A stretch of DNA of 64,000 nucleotides from Taklimakanibacter albus (GCF_016595235.1 NZ_JAENHL010000008.1:1138624-1202623), one strand, 5' to 3'. Counted from the first letter of the stretch, positions 52,302 through 62,080 are shown. Numbers and translations: made by a program. The notes: generated from the sequence alone by a model not told the origin.

Positions 52302-55300
52302 ATTTCACTCCTCTGTTGCGCAAATGGGACCGAAGCTCGTCGAGAAAAGCCTTGGCGTCCTTCAGATCGCGGGTCGCGAAGCCTTCGGTGAACCAGCCAT
52401 GGACCGCCGACAGCAAATCGAAGGCCTGGGCATGATCGCCCCTGTCGGCGAGAAGCCGGGCCAACGTCGTCGCTATGCGCAATTCCCATGACCTGGCCCC
52501 TTGCGCACGCGCGACGGCGAGCGCGGCGCGCAGTTGCTCTTCGGCCTCGTCCGGCCTTGCCTGCTCGATCAGCAGCCAGCCTTTAAGGCGCAGCACCTCG
52601 GCCAGATGACAGCGCTCCTCGCCCGCCAAAATCCTGGCGATGCTCACATCGAGCAGCTTTTCGGCGGCCTGGATATCACCGCTGAGCGCCAGCGCCTCGG
52701 CCTGGAGAGCACATAAATAACCGATCCAGATGCGATGGCCGGTGGCGGCGAGGCGGGTGATGGCGCGGTCGAGGCGTATGGCGGCGTCGGCATGACGCCC
52801 GGCTCTGAGCCAGGCGATGCCACGGCTCACTTCCGCCATCACCTCGAAAAAGAGCGAGACGCCGAAGCGGCGGCCGACGCTGTCGGCCTCCTCGGCGCGG
52901 CGCATCAATTCGTCGGGCTCGCACAGGAAATCGAAGGCCTGGGCGCCCAGCGTCAGCGAGAAAGCGAGATCGAAGGGATGATTGCGGCGGCGCGCATGAT
53001 CGTCCCTGTCGTTGCTCGCCGCCACCGCCTGATCCGGATAGCCGATGATCCACAGATATTGGGCGCGGTAGATTCCTTCACCGGTGAGAGGATCTGTGTT
53101 GGTGAGCTGCGCCACATGCCAATGCCGCCCGGCGTCATACATTGCGAGCAGCTTGTCGCCATGTGCCTTGGCCACGTCGAAGCGGCCCTGCCAGAAAGCG
53201 GAGCCTGAAACGGCGCGGTGGCCGACGATGACCAGATTGTCGTCACCGGTCTCGGCGCCGACCTCCAGAAGCTTCTCAGCCCAGCGCAGCGACACGTCGA
53301 GACGGTCGACACACATGTAATGCACCCAGAGCGCATTCAGGATCGGCAGATAACCCTGCCGATGCTGGAGCCGATGCGCCAGCGACCAGGCGGGCTCCAG
53401 CGCCGCGCTCAATTCCGGATGACCCCAGCCGCGCCCGGCGACGAGGGCCGGCCCTAGCGACGCGCGGAAACGCAGTTCCAGGAGATCGCGCTCAGGCCCC
53501 GGCGATGCGGTCTCGAGCAGGTTTATGCCCTTGCGCAAATGGCTGACGGCCTCGGGCACCGCGAAGCGCTGCATCGCCACCTCGCCCGCCTTGAGCCAGA
53601 GCGGCGCCGCGGCCGCCTGATCGTCGGCTGCCGTATAATGATGGGCGAGCAGTTCCGGCTCGCGGATGCGCGTCTCGGGATGACGCTCCTCCAGCACCTG
53701 AGCGATCCGCGCATGCAAGGGCTTGCGCTGGCTGCGCAGCAGCGAGTCATAAGCCACATCGCGGATCAAAGCGTGCTTGAATGTGTAGGAGACGGGCCCC
53801 GGCGCCACGCCTGAGCTCACCGCGAGGCCCGATGCGGTCAGTTCCGCCAGGCCCTCGGCGAGAGCCCGCTCGTCCATGTGATGCAAGGCCTGGATGATCT
53901 CGTGGCTGAAGGTGCGCCCGACGACGGAGCCGATCTGGGCGACGGCCTTGGCCTTGGCGAGGCGGTCGAGACGCGCCGCGAGCGAATCGCGCAAAGTCTC
54001 GGGGATGGCGAAGCCCGGCGTTGTGCCGGCATAGACATAGCGCCCGCCGGCTTCGGCGAGCCCGCCCGATTCGAGGATCGTGCGCGTCAGCTCCTCTACG
54101 AAGAGCGGCACGCCGTCGGTCTTGGCGATGATCTGCTCGACGATCTCCGCCGGCAGCGATTTGCCCTCGGCGATGCGCGAGATCATCTCGCCGCATTGCT
54201 GGCCGGTGAGCTTGGCGAGGTTGAGCAGAGCGACATTGACATGGCTCGACCAGTGCGGCTCGAATTCCGGCCGATAGGTGGCGACGATCAGCAAGGGAAT
54301 GCCGGCGAGCTTGCCGATCAGCCGCTCCAGGGTCTCGAGCGTCGTCGGATCGGCCCAATGCATGTCCTCGAACAGCAGCAGCGTGTGACGCAAACGCGAG
54401 GCGGCCGCCACCATGTCCTCCATCACGCGGACGGTTTCCTGCTTGGCAAGCCTCGGCGATATGTCGAGAGGACCATAGCGCTCCTCGCACGGGATCGACA
54501 TCATGTTGGCGATGAAACGCACATCGGAAAGCGGCAGGCCATAGCGCCCGACGATCAGCGCCTCCAACTTGTCGAGCCGCATATCGGCCGGGCTGTCGTC
54601 GCCGATCTGCAGTACCTCGTCGAGATGCGTCCTTATCGGGTAGAAGGCGCTGTTGAGATGGAAGGGCGAGCATTGGAAGCGCCAGATCTGTGCGTGCTCA
54701 TGCTCGAGGCTGGCGCAGAGCGCATCGGCGATGTGGCTCTTGCCGATGCCCGGCTCGCCGCAGACATTGACGGTGAAGCCCTTGCCCGCATCGTGGACGC
54801 GCCGCCATTTGTCGAGCAGCGTCTCCATCTCGGCACCGCGCCCGATGAGCGGCTTGTCGTTGCCTTGGCGGCTCTCGGCGGCGGCAAGGCCCAGCACATG
54901 GTGGAGATGTACGGGCAGCGTGATGCCCTTGAGGCTGTGCGCGCCCATATCCTCGTAGTCGAAGACATCACCGGCGAGCTTGCGCACCTTGGAACTCACC
55001 ACGATAGCGCCGGGCTCAGCCGCGCTTTGCAGACGCGCCGCGAGATTCATCGTCTCGCTGACGGCGGTGCGGCCATCGGCGGAAACGACGACGATGCCGG
55101 TGGCGATGCCGATGCGGACCTCGAGCTTCGCCCCCTCGGGCGCATTGAAGCGCCCCATGGCGTCGATGATGTCGAGCCCGGCACGGATGGCGCGCTCGGC
55201 CTCGCGCTCATGGGCGAGCGGAAAGCCGAAGAAGGCGACGATGCCGTCGCCCAGGCGCTGGAACAGATAGCCCTCGTAGCGGGCGATGCAGGCGGCGCAG

Positions 55301-55620
55301 GCATCCTCATAGCCGCGCACGATGTCCTTCAGAACCTCGGGATCGACGCGCTGGGCGAGCGCGGTGAAGCCCACCATGTCGCAGAACATCACGGTGAGCT
55401 GGCGCCGCTCCTCAGCCCGCGTGTCCGGCTCGGGCTTCTGCACCTTGGCCGCGGCGAGCGCGTTCAGCAGACGCCTGCGGGCGCCGAAGGACAGGCCGAG
55501 CTCCTTCAGATCGTCGTCGGTGAGAAGCAGCAAAGTGGGGAAGTCGACATCGTTCTCGACGAAGAGCTGGGCATGCTCGGCGAAGCCATGCGCCTCGAGC
55601 CATCGGGTGAGCACGGTCAT
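52291..55620 (-). CDS. SAM-domain / class III adenylate cyclase / AAA ATPase / TPR protein
   Basis: 1109 residues. A SAM-type helical domain (1-58), then a class III nucleotide cyclase domain (about 73-240) with both metal Asp residues (Asp81 in FCDMVGFT and Asp125 in RLGDGIVAFFG, 44 apart as in known cyclases) and the transition-state Asn192/Arg196 pair (MNLAARLQ). The active site therefore looks intact. A signal-transduction AAA/NTPase part follows (Walker A GEPGIGKS at 288-295; Walker B LLLFEDMHWAD), then TPR-like helices to the end. It overlaps its neighbours by ATGA and by 11 bases. Nearby, a divergent Crp/Fnr protein keeps cAMP-contacting residues. Confidence 0.9.
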   Translation of the reverse strand: MTVLTRWLEAHGFAEHAQLFVENDVDFPTLLLLTDDDLKELGLSFGARRRLLNALAAAKVQKPEPDTRAEERRQLTVMFCDMVGFTALAQRVDPEVLKDIVRGYEDACAACIARYEGYLFQRLGDGIVAFFGFPLAHEREAERAIRAGLDIIDAMGRFNAPEGAKLEVRIGIATGIVVVSADGRTAVSETMNLAARLQSAAEPGAIVVSSKVRKLAGDVFDYEDMGAHSLKGITLPVHLHHVLGLAAAESRQGNDKPLIGRGAEMETLLDKWRRVHDAGKGFTVNVCGEPGIGKSHIADALCASLEHEHAQIWRFQCSPFHLNSAFYPIRTHLDEVLQIGDDSPADMRLDKLEALIVGRYGLPLSDVRFIANMMSIPCEERYGPLDISPRLAKQETVRVMEDMVAAASRLRHTLLLFEDMHWADPTTLETLERLIGKLAGIPLLIVATYRPEFEPHWSSHVNVALLNLAKLTGQQCGEMISRIAEGKSLPAEIVEQIIAKTDGVPLFVEELTRTILESGGLAEAGGRYVYAGTTPGFAIPETLRDSLAARLDRLAKAKAVAQIGSVVGRTFSHEIIQALHHMDERALAEGLAELTASGLAVSSGVAPGPVSYTFKHALIRDVAYDSLLRSQRKPLHARIAQVLEERHPETRIREPELLAHHYTAADDQAAAAPLWLKAGEVAMQRFAVPEAVSHLRKGINLLETASPGPERDLLELRFRASLGPALVAGRGWGHPELSAALEPAWSLAHRLQHRQGYLPILNALWVHYMCVDRLDVSLRWAEKLLEVGAETGDDNLVIVGHRAVSGSAFWQGRFDVAKAHGDKLLAMYDAGRHWHVAQLTNTDPLTGEGIYRAQYLWIIGYPDQAVAASNDRDDHARRRNHPFDLAFSLTLGAQAFDFLCEPDELMRRAEEADSVGRRFGVSLFFEVMAEVSRGIAWLRAGRHADAAIRLDRAITRLAATGHRIWIGYLCALQAEALALSGDIQAAEKLLDVSIARILAGEERCHLAEVLRLKGWLLIEQARPDEAEEQLRAALAVARAQGARSWELRIATTLARLLADRGDHAQAFDLLSAVHGWFTEGFATRDLKDAKAFLDELRSHLRNRGVKYAG

Positions 55621-56996
55621 GGCCGGGCCTCGACCAGGACGCCGTTGTTGCGCAGCCAGATGGCGATCGACAAAGCGGATTTGAACGGCATGCGATGCGA
55701 CCAGCCCTGCGCGATCTCGACCAGCGTCGCACTCGAATTGAGCTCGCTCAGGAGCGGGGCCAGCGGCTGATTGCCGAGATAGGCGACGGGCGCCGCCAGC
55801 CCGGGATGGCGCAGCGCCTTTTTGAGCGTCACGAACTCACCGTCGATGCAGGGCAGGTCTTCGATGACGAGATCGCGCGACAGCTCGACGCGATGCGACG
55901 CGACACTTGCCGCATCGGCCGCGACCACCGGCCGGCGGGACGCCTCGTCGGCGGTGGGCCCGGCGCGCCGTCGCCAGAAGACATCCGGCCGCGCGCGTGC
56001 GGCCTCGGCATAGTAGCTCATGGCCCACTTGCGATGACGGGCCGAGGCCTCGCCAAGAGTCGTCGCATAGAAGGCCATGGCCGCGGCGGCCGAGGCCCTG
56101 GACTTCACGAGCGTATTGGCGACGATGGCGCCGGCGAGTGCCGTCTGGATCGCCTTCTGCACACCCGACGACGACAAGGGATCAAGCGCCAGAGCCGTTT
56201 CACCGAGCGCGATGCTGGAGGGCGTCGCCGCATTGAGAGCAACAGAGGGCGTCGCATCGGTCGCCTGGACCGGGCTTTGACATGCGCCGGTCTTGAAGCC
56301 CGAAGGACCGAGAAGCTCCAGATAGCGCGCCTCCAGCGTGGCCTTCGGAAGGGCGCCGAACTCTTTGGCATCGACGAAGACCTGCAGATGGCAGGTACCG
56401 TCGGGAAGCGGCACAGCCCAATACCAGGCCGCATCGCCGGCCCGGATCACCGGATGGGCGGGCAGCGCGGCGCCTTTCCAATAGGCATGAAGGGCCAAGG
56501 TGGCAGGCCCGGTCGTGTCTCTGCGCCAGGCAGCGGCGCCGGCGCGGCCGCGGGCATCGGCGAGGAAATCAACCTGGAGAATTTCCTTTCCCGCTGCCGC
56601 GGCGACGGCGAGACGCCAGCCGTTCTCGGTTTGCTTCCGATCGACAATCCTGGCCGACTGATGAACACGAACCCCAAGCCGGCGCGCCCGATCGAGCAGC
56701 GCGCCGTCGAAATAACCGCGATCGACCAGCAATCCCGCTTCGCGCTCATCATTGCGGATCAGCGCCGGGCCGTCCCAGGCGACCTCGACTTTGCGTACCG
56801 GTAAGGCACCATCGAGCGCGCCGGCGGCGCTGACGCTCTGCAGCAGCACCTGAACCCCGCGACTCAGGGATTCCCCCAGATGCGGGCGCGGGAAGGCGGC
56901 GGCTTCGATGACGTCCACCTGATGGCCGAGCTCGGCCATGCGGATGGCGAAGATGCTCCCCGCCGGACCGCCGCCCATGACGCAAACCCTGGCCAT
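55617..56996 (-). CDS. FAD-dependent monooxygenase, LodB/QhpG-like, with C-terminal extension
   Basis: 459 residues. The FAD-binding Rossmann motif is at the start (VMGGGPAGS, residues 6-14, with VDVIEAA), the halogenase/monooxygenase-type fold continues to about 370, including GETALALDPLSSSGVQKAIQTALAG. LodB (for LodA) and QhpG (for quinohemoprotein amine dehydrogenase) are flavoproteins of this type that hydroxylate the Trp that becomes the quinone. LodB and QhpG are shorter; here about 90 residues (370-459) with alternating helices and a FVTLKKALRHPGL start form a possible winged-helix, peptide-binding module. Sits between the radical-SAM and cyclase genes. Confidence 0.75.
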   Translation of the reverse strand: MARVCVMGGGPAGSIFAIRMAELGHQVDVIEAAAFPRPHLGESLSRGVQVLLQSVSAAGALDGALPVRKVEVAWDGPALIRNDEREAGLLVDRGYFDGALLDRARRLGVRVHQSARIVDRKQTENGWRLAVAAAAGKEILQVDFLADARGRAGAAAWRRDTTGPATLALHAYWKGAALPAHPVIRAGDAAWYWAVPLPDGTCHLQVFVDAKEFGALPKATLEARYLELLGPSGFKTGACQSPVQATDATPSVALNAATPSSIALGETALALDPLSSSGVQKAIQTALAGAIVANTLVKSRASAAAAMAFYATTLGEASARHRKWAMSYYAEAARARPDVFWRRRAGPTADEASRRPVVAADAASVASHRVELSRDLVIEDLPCIDGEFVTLKKALRHPGLAAPVAYLGNQPLAPLLSELNSSATLVEIAQGWSHRMPFKSALSIAIWLRNNGVLVEARP

Positions 56997-57000
56997 GGCT

Positions 57001-58338
57001 CTAGCCCGCCAATGGCTGTTGGGCGGCTTGGCCGAGACGCAGATAGGCTTCCAGACAGTAATGCAGCCAACCCCTGATATAGTCGCAGGCCGGGCGGCCG
57101 CGCTTCGTCACCTCATGATGGCAGCCCCCGCCGCAAAGATAGCGCGCCCAGCATCCGTTGCAGGGCTCCTGGCGGTGCACATGGCGGTCGGCGAGCCACG
57201 CCGCCTGGCGTGCGACGTCCAGCCCTTGCTCGAGCGAGCCCATGGCGCCGTCCGCATCATCGACGAAGCGGTGGCAGGCCGCGAGGTCGCCCGAAGCCGA
57301 GACGCCGAGATAGCCGGCGCCGGCGCCGCAGGGATAAGGCCGATGCGTGCCGCGTCCGATCTCGCGCATCGCATTCAGCATGTTGGCGAAGGGGTAGCGC
57401 TCATGCGCCAACGTGCGGCGCTCGAATTCGCGGCCGCAGCCGATCATCTGCTCGAGCATGAGTGCCAGATCCTCGGCCTGCATCTCGCCTTGGCCCGAGG
57501 GCGAAGCGAGCATCGGCGAGAAGCCGACACTGTGAAAGCCCGCGGCGATGAAGGCGTCGAGCGTCGGGCGCAGATCGAGATTGCGCGGCGTGACGGTGAC
57601 ACGCGCCGAGACCTGCATGCGGCGCTGGCGGGCGAGAAGCGGTTCGATCCGGCGCATGATGCGGTCGAAACTTCCTCGCCCGTCGCGGTATGGCCGCTGG
57701 GCATCATGCGCCGCGCCGACGCCGTCGAGGCTGATCGTCACCGCGAAACCATGCTCCTCGAAGAAGTCCGCATCGGCTTCGCTGACCAGCGTGCCGTTGG
57801 TGGTGATCGAGAAGGTGATCGGCGTCCCCTTGCGGCGCGCGAGATCGGCGGCATGGCGGGTCGTCGCCTGGAGCACCGGCCGGTTGACCAGCGGCTCGCC
57901 ACCGAGAAAGGAGAGATTGAGCTTCGCCCCCGGTGCCGCATGGCCGATGAGCTGCTCGACCGCCTGAAGCGCCGTCTCCTGCGGCATGTTCTTCGGCGCT
58001 CCACCGAAGCCGCCCTGCTCGGCATAACAATAGGTACAGCCGAGATTGCATTTCTGCGCCACCGCGAGAGACAGCGCATGGATCGGTGGCGGCGCCAGCG
58101 GCACGTCGTCGATCAGCGGGGCGCCGTCGAGTCCCGCCAACGCGAGCAGGCTTGCAACCTTGCGGGCATCATGCCCGGTCAAGGCCGCTTCAAATTCGGC
58201 AAAGAGATCGGCATCGATATCGAACAGCCGGCTGCCGTCGGCGACGAAGAGATGCCGCCCGGCTTGCGTCGCGATGAGATGCGCCGCCGGCAGGCGCGGG
58301 CCCGAGGCCTTAATATATTGGCGGGCGAGACTGCTCAC
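57001..58338 (-). CDS. SPASM radical-SAM maturase, QhpD-like
   Basis: 445 residues from the GTG at 58338, which overlaps the oxidase stop (GTGA) and has GAGGA just upstream; a longer ATG start at 58398 is possible. The radical-SAM cluster motif is Cys97-x3-Cys101-x2-Cys104 (KCNLGCTYCY), then GGEP. The SPASM domain holds Cys393-x2-Cys396-x5-Cys402-x3-Cys406 (CNGCWARYLCGGGC) with more Cys after it. The first 80 residues resemble a small recognition domain. QhpD makes thioether cross-links in the tryptophylquinone subunit of an amine dehydrogenase, so this is a strong candidate for modifying the neighbouring LodA-like protein. Confidence 0.88.
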   Translation of the reverse strand: MSSLARQYIKASGPRLPAAHLIATQAGRHLFVADGSRLFDIDADLFAEFEAALTGHDARKVASLLALAGLDGAPLIDDVPLAPPPIHALSLAVAQKCNLGCTYCYAEQGGFGGAPKNMPQETALQAVEQLIGHAAPGAKLNLSFLGGEPLVNRPVLQATTRHAADLARRKGTPITFSITTNGTLVSEADADFFEEHGFAVTISLDGVGAAHDAQRPYRDGRGSFDRIMRRIEPLLARQRRMQVSARVTVTPRNLDLRPTLDAFIAAGFHSVGFSPMLASPSGQGEMQAEDLALMLEQMIGCGREFERRTLAHERYPFANMLNAMREIGRGTHRPYPCGAGAGYLGVSASGDLAACHRFVDDADGAMGSLEQGLDVARQAAWLADRHVHRQEPCNGCWARYLCGGGCHHEVTKRGRPACDYIRGWLHYCLEAYLRLGQAAQQPLAG

Positions 58339-60554
58339 GATGGTTCCTCGCCCGGTGCGTCGCGGCCCTTCACCTGGAAGCGCAGCCATGTTTCCCACTC
58401 AGTGAACAGGTCGTCGTAGAAGACGAGGCGGGAATCGACATAGTCATCGGGCACATACTGGCCGGTGCGCGTCTTCTGCAGCCAGTTGTCGCCTAGACTG
58501 AGGCCCTTGGGACCGGGCTCGACATTCACATAATCGGGCCGCGCCGAGGCCCAGTAATAGCAGGAGCATTCGCGGTAATCATTCTGCCAGGGCGAGCACA
58601 GGCCTTGAGTGAGTTCGCCCGCCTCGGCCAGGGCCGCGGAGATGACCGCCGTGTCGGGCACGAAGAAATGGCGGACCTTGAAGCGATGAGTCTCGTAATT
58701 CCTGTCATCGCCGTCGAGACGCGGCACTTGCGCATCTTCCTCAGCGCGCGAGATGTCACAGTCGACTTCCCGGCCCTGAAAACCGTCGAGGAGGCGCGCC
58801 AGCGCGTTCGACCATTCGAGCGGGGCGAGGCCATAGGGATTCTCATCCGTCGTCAGGATGATGTGGCCGTCGGGATCGGACGCCGCCGGCCCCTTGATGT
58901 AGTTCATAGGCTCGATCGGCGGCTGGCCGTCCGGCAGATTGATGCGCAGCAGTCGATGGCCCTTCAATTGCGCGAAGGCCGGGTCGGCATTGACGATGAG
59001 ATTGTCATATTCGCGCAGCTCCAGGCCTTCAAACATGCGCCGCCAGATGGCGCGGAAATCCACCTCGAGGCCTGGACAGCAATTGGCGACCGACGTCACC
59101 GGGCGCGAGCTCACCGGATTGCCCGCCGCTTCATAATGGAGCTGGGCGGTGAGATTGCGCGGCGTGAGGGCGGGCGTCTTCGGCGCTGCCGCGGTAACGC
59201 CAAGCATGCCCTCGGCCACTTTGCGGATGGTATCGATCTGGCGATAGGTGAGAGCCAGATAGCTGTTGTCGGCGCCGCACATCAAAGCCGGCATCTTGCG
59301 GCGGCCCCGATCGGTGAAATCGGAGACCTCTTCCGGCTTGCGCAGCAACCGCAAGAACCACGGCGCCGCGCCGCCGCGCAATGCGGCGAAAACCTGCTGA
59401 TGCAAGGTGAGAATGGCCAGCGTGTCGGCCCCTTCCGGCGTGATCACCGGACGGATGGCACGCTCGGTATCGGCGGCCTCCTCCTCGGGCATGGAATCGA
59501 GCGACAGCGCCGAGCGGCCTTTGTAGTCATTGCCGTTCAGCACCGCGACATTGAGGAAGCGCACCGTCTCGAAGGCGCGGCGCACGATATCCTCGGCCCG
59601 TGCCTGGGTGACTTCCGGCGGCTCGTCATTCGCCACCGTCGGGCCGTGGATGACCTGCTCGAGATCGTCCGCGAGGCTGCGCACGAAGAGCGAATCCGGC
59701 ACCACGGCGGGCGGCGACGCGCAGACCCGCGCCATGGCGGTGAGTACCTTGCCGCCCGGCAGCGTCAGCCTCACCTCGACGAAGCCGTCGCAGGCATCGT
59801 CGAAATAGCCGCGGCTGATGGCGATGTTGTCATTGAGCCAGGACGGCGCCGGCGGTTCGATGGCGAAGAGCGATGGGGGAATGGTCTCATCCTTGCCATC
59901 GGACTTAAAATGATACCAGTTGCCCTTGCCGCGATCATAGATCGCGCGCTCGGGCGGGATGACGCGATCTTTGCCGTCGGGCGCATGTGTCCCGTAAATG
60001 AGCCCCTTGGCCGGCGTGAAGCGCAGGCGGATCTGTGGATAGCGCTGATTGGGCCTGATGAAGCGCGCACTGCCGAAATCGACAAAAACGTCATCCGAGA
60101 TGAAGTTCCGGCAAAAACCTTTGAGCGGCTGCGGCGCGTGATCGGAGAACCAGCCGGTGTGGGCGGCGACGAGATCGTTCTCGTCGCGGGTGCGCCGGAC
60201 GACCTTACGGTTGGCGACGCTGACGCGCCAGGCGAGTTCAGCGCCTGCCAGCATGTCCAGCGTCACCGGCACCAGCCTGTCGTCGTCGGTCAGTGCGAAG
60301 ACCTCAAGGAACGGCGCCACCGGGCGTATCCGGCCATCCTGCTTGAACTGCATCTCGGCGGGCGTATGGCTGCCGGAGATCTCGCCCGTCACGTCGTCGA
60401 CGGTCAGCGTCTTGACTGGCTTGATGGTGCGGAAGTCCAGGGGCGCCGTCGCGTCCGCCTCGATGGTGTAATTGTCGAGCGGATCGGGCGCCGAACCGAG
60501 CCTGCCGATGGCGAAAGGCGGCAGGATGCGAAGCTCTTTTATCGTTGTCTTCAC
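58335..60554 (-). CDS. LodA/GoxA-like oxidase, putative tryptophylquinone enzyme
   Basis: 739 residues from a GTG overlapping the ferritin-like gene stop. N-terminus ILPPFAIGRLGSAPDPLDNY resembles the IxPPIGIARVGNS start of LodA-like oxidases. Further landmarks are KMPALMCGADNSYLALTYRQ (about 417-436), CCPGLEVDFR (492-501) and PWQNDYRECSCYYWASARPD (655-674). LodA-type proteins carry a cysteine tryptophylquinone (CTQ) made from one Cys and one Trp and oxidise amino acids with release of H2O2 and ammonia. I cannot say which Cys/Trp pair is used here: candidates are Cys599 or Cys663 with Trp656 or Trp720. No signal peptide is visible. The maturation genes around it support the family call. Confidence 0.72.
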   Translation of the reverse strand: MKTTIKELRILPPFAIGRLGSAPDPLDNYTIEADATAPLDFRTIKPVKTLTVDDVTGEISGSHTPAEMQFKQDGRIRPVAPFLEVFALTDDDRLVPVTLDMLAGAELAWRVSVANRKVVRRTRDENDLVAAHTGWFSDHAPQPLKGFCRNFISDDVFVDFGSARFIRPNQRYPQIRLRFTPAKGLIYGTHAPDGKDRVIPPERAIYDRGKGNWYHFKSDGKDETIPPSLFAIEPPAPSWLNDNIAISRGYFDDACDGFVEVRLTLPGGKVLTAMARVCASPPAVVPDSLFVRSLADDLEQVIHGPTVANDEPPEVTQARAEDIVRRAFETVRFLNVAVLNGNDYKGRSALSLDSMPEEEAADTERAIRPVITPEGADTLAILTLHQQVFAALRGGAAPWFLRLLRKPEEVSDFTDRGRRKMPALMCGADNSYLALTYRQIDTIRKVAEGMLGVTAAAPKTPALTPRNLTAQLHYEAAGNPVSSRPVTSVANCCPGLEVDFRAIWRRMFEGLELREYDNLIVNADPAFAQLKGHRLLRINLPDGQPPIEPMNYIKGPAASDPDGHIILTTDENPYGLAPLEWSNALARLLDGFQGREVDCDISRAEEDAQVPRLDGDDRNYETHRFKVRHFFVPDTAVISAALAEAGELTQGLCSPWQNDYRECSCYYWASARPDYVNVEPGPKGLSLGDNWLQKTRTGQYVPDDYVDSRLVFYDDLFTEWETWLRFQVKGRDAPGEEPS

Positions 60555-62002
60555 GTGCGCTTACTCCCCTGGCCGTCGATCACTGCGTCGATCGAGGCGA
60601 TGGCCTTGTGGTCGAGCGCCTTCAAGGCGAGGAGATAGTCGCGCCCCGTGCCGGCCGCCGTCTCCAGCAGAAGCTCCATCACCTCGATCGAACCCTGGAG
60701 AAACTCCCGATGCAGCCGCCAGGCATCGGATTCGCTCTCGGGCAGCATCAGCGAGTAAGGCATCTCGAAGGGCGGGCCGGCGAATTTGGCGCCCGAAGCA
60801 TCGGTGCCGCTCTCATGCAGGTCGAGCCCGACGAGAATGCCGGAGATCGTCTTGATGTTGTACATCTCGCCGAAAACCCGGTGCATGACCATGCCGCGCA
60901 GATTGGGCTCGCCCGCCTTCGCACTGCGCGCCAGACGAAAGGAATGAGTGAGGCAGGTGAGAAGCAGCCGGTAGCGGTAATTGAACAGCGTCGCCCAGTC
61001 GCGCGCATGGTTGTTGTCGATATAGACGGCGTCATCCTTGTTGTACTTCCGGGTTGTCGGATTGTCCGGAATGTCGCGCGTCGGCACCCAGTCCTCGGGA
61101 AATTGCTGGAAGATCTTGAGGAAGCGTTCGAAATGCGAGAGCTCGTCGACGCGCCCCGGTGCCAGGTGAATGGCCTCGCCCTGGCTGCCGATCGCCTTCA
61201 GCGCCGCAAGCGCGTCGGTGCGCGTGGCAGCGCGCATGATGATGACATTCGCCTCGCGCTGGCGATGCGGATCCTCCTTTGACGATCCGCTCGCATCGAG
61301 GAGGCGCGCCTCGGGCCCATAGCTCCTTCCCCAATCGTCCCAGGAAGCCTGGTAGACATAACTCTCTTCATCGAAAGCCTGATCAGGGATCAGCTTCTCG
61401 TTGCCGATGATGCCGATGATGTCGTCATATATGGCGGCAACGGTATGCACCGAGCCTGGCGCGCGCTCCTTGATCAGGCGGTCGATCTCGGCCTTGTCCG
61501 TCGCGACGAAGTGCGCGAAGCGCTGGGAAAGCTCGGGATATTTCTTCAGCATCGCGGTGATGGACGGCGGCATCTCGGCATGGACGTAGCAGGCGAGCGA
61601 CGAGCGGGTGAGCTTCTCGAGCCGGAAGGGGTAAGGATAATAGGGAACGGTCCAGGGATAGTCCTCGCGTCCGAAATGCGCCGGCGCACCCAAGAGACAC
61701 AGGATGTTCTGGACGGTGAGGAGATGGCCCATCTCCTCCTTGGCTATTTTGATCAGGCTCGTCTGCCAGTGCTTGATGAGGGATTGACGCTCAGGGGTGG
61801 CGGCGTCGGGACCGCCCAGCGAATAGGCGGCATAGAGATACTGGACCATGAGACCGTGCTCGATCTCGGCGGCGACATGCAGCAGCATGACGAGATGGTC
61901 GTGCCAAGTCAGGCCCGGATGCTTGCCCGCACGCGATGTCGGCTCGTGTTCCTCGGCCTGCACAGGTTCCAGAACGAGAAACTGCCGCCATCCCTGGGCC
62001 AT
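60551..62002 (-). CDS. Ferritin-like (VioB-type) diiron protein
   Basis: 483 residues, first gene of the operon, with AAGGGG before the ATG. A ferritin-like helical domain carries two Glu-x-x-His pairs (Glu46-His49 in AAEIEHGLMVQYLYA; Glu90-His93 in AKEEMGHLLTVQ), typical diiron ligands. The ferritin-like domain of the VioB/StaD/RebD group has the same architecture. In violacein and rebeccamycin pathways a VioB-type protein couples imines made by an amino acid oxidase; here the partner would be the LodA-like oxidase. The remaining 250 residues are a lesser-known C-terminal part (MHRVFGEMYNIKTISGIL). Cytoplasmic by sequence. Confidence 0.78.
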   Translation of the reverse strand: MAQGWRQFLVLEPVQAEEHEPTSRAGKHPGLTWHDHLVMLLHVAAEIEHGLMVQYLYAAYSLGGPDAATPERQSLIKHWQTSLIKIAKEEMGHLLTVQNILCLLGAPAHFGREDYPWTVPYYPYPFRLEKLTRSSLACYVHAEMPPSITAMLKKYPELSQRFAHFVATDKAEIDRLIKERAPGSVHTVAAIYDDIIGIIGNEKLIPDQAFDEESYVYQASWDDWGRSYGPEARLLDASGSSKEDPHRQREANVIIMRAATRTDALAALKAIGSQGEAIHLAPGRVDELSHFERFLKIFQQFPEDWVPTRDIPDNPTTRKYNKDDAVYIDNNHARDWATLFNYRYRLLLTCLTHSFRLARSAKAGEPNLRGMVMHRVFGEMYNIKTISGILVGLDLHESGTDASGAKFAGPPFEMPYSLMLPESESDAWRLHREFLQGSIEVMELLLETAAGTGRDYLLALKALDHKAIASIDAVIDGQGSKRT

Positions 62003-62080
62003 GCGAACCCCTTGTTTTTTCTCTCCCCCGTCGCCCTCCTAACATTATTGTCAGGCGGCGTCGATTGCGCGAAGCGTCCG

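Noticed and set aside
58605-60638. Plus-strand frame opposite the oxidase gene
   Set aside because: Antisense to a strongly supported operon gene, with composition typical of GC-driven shadow frames.
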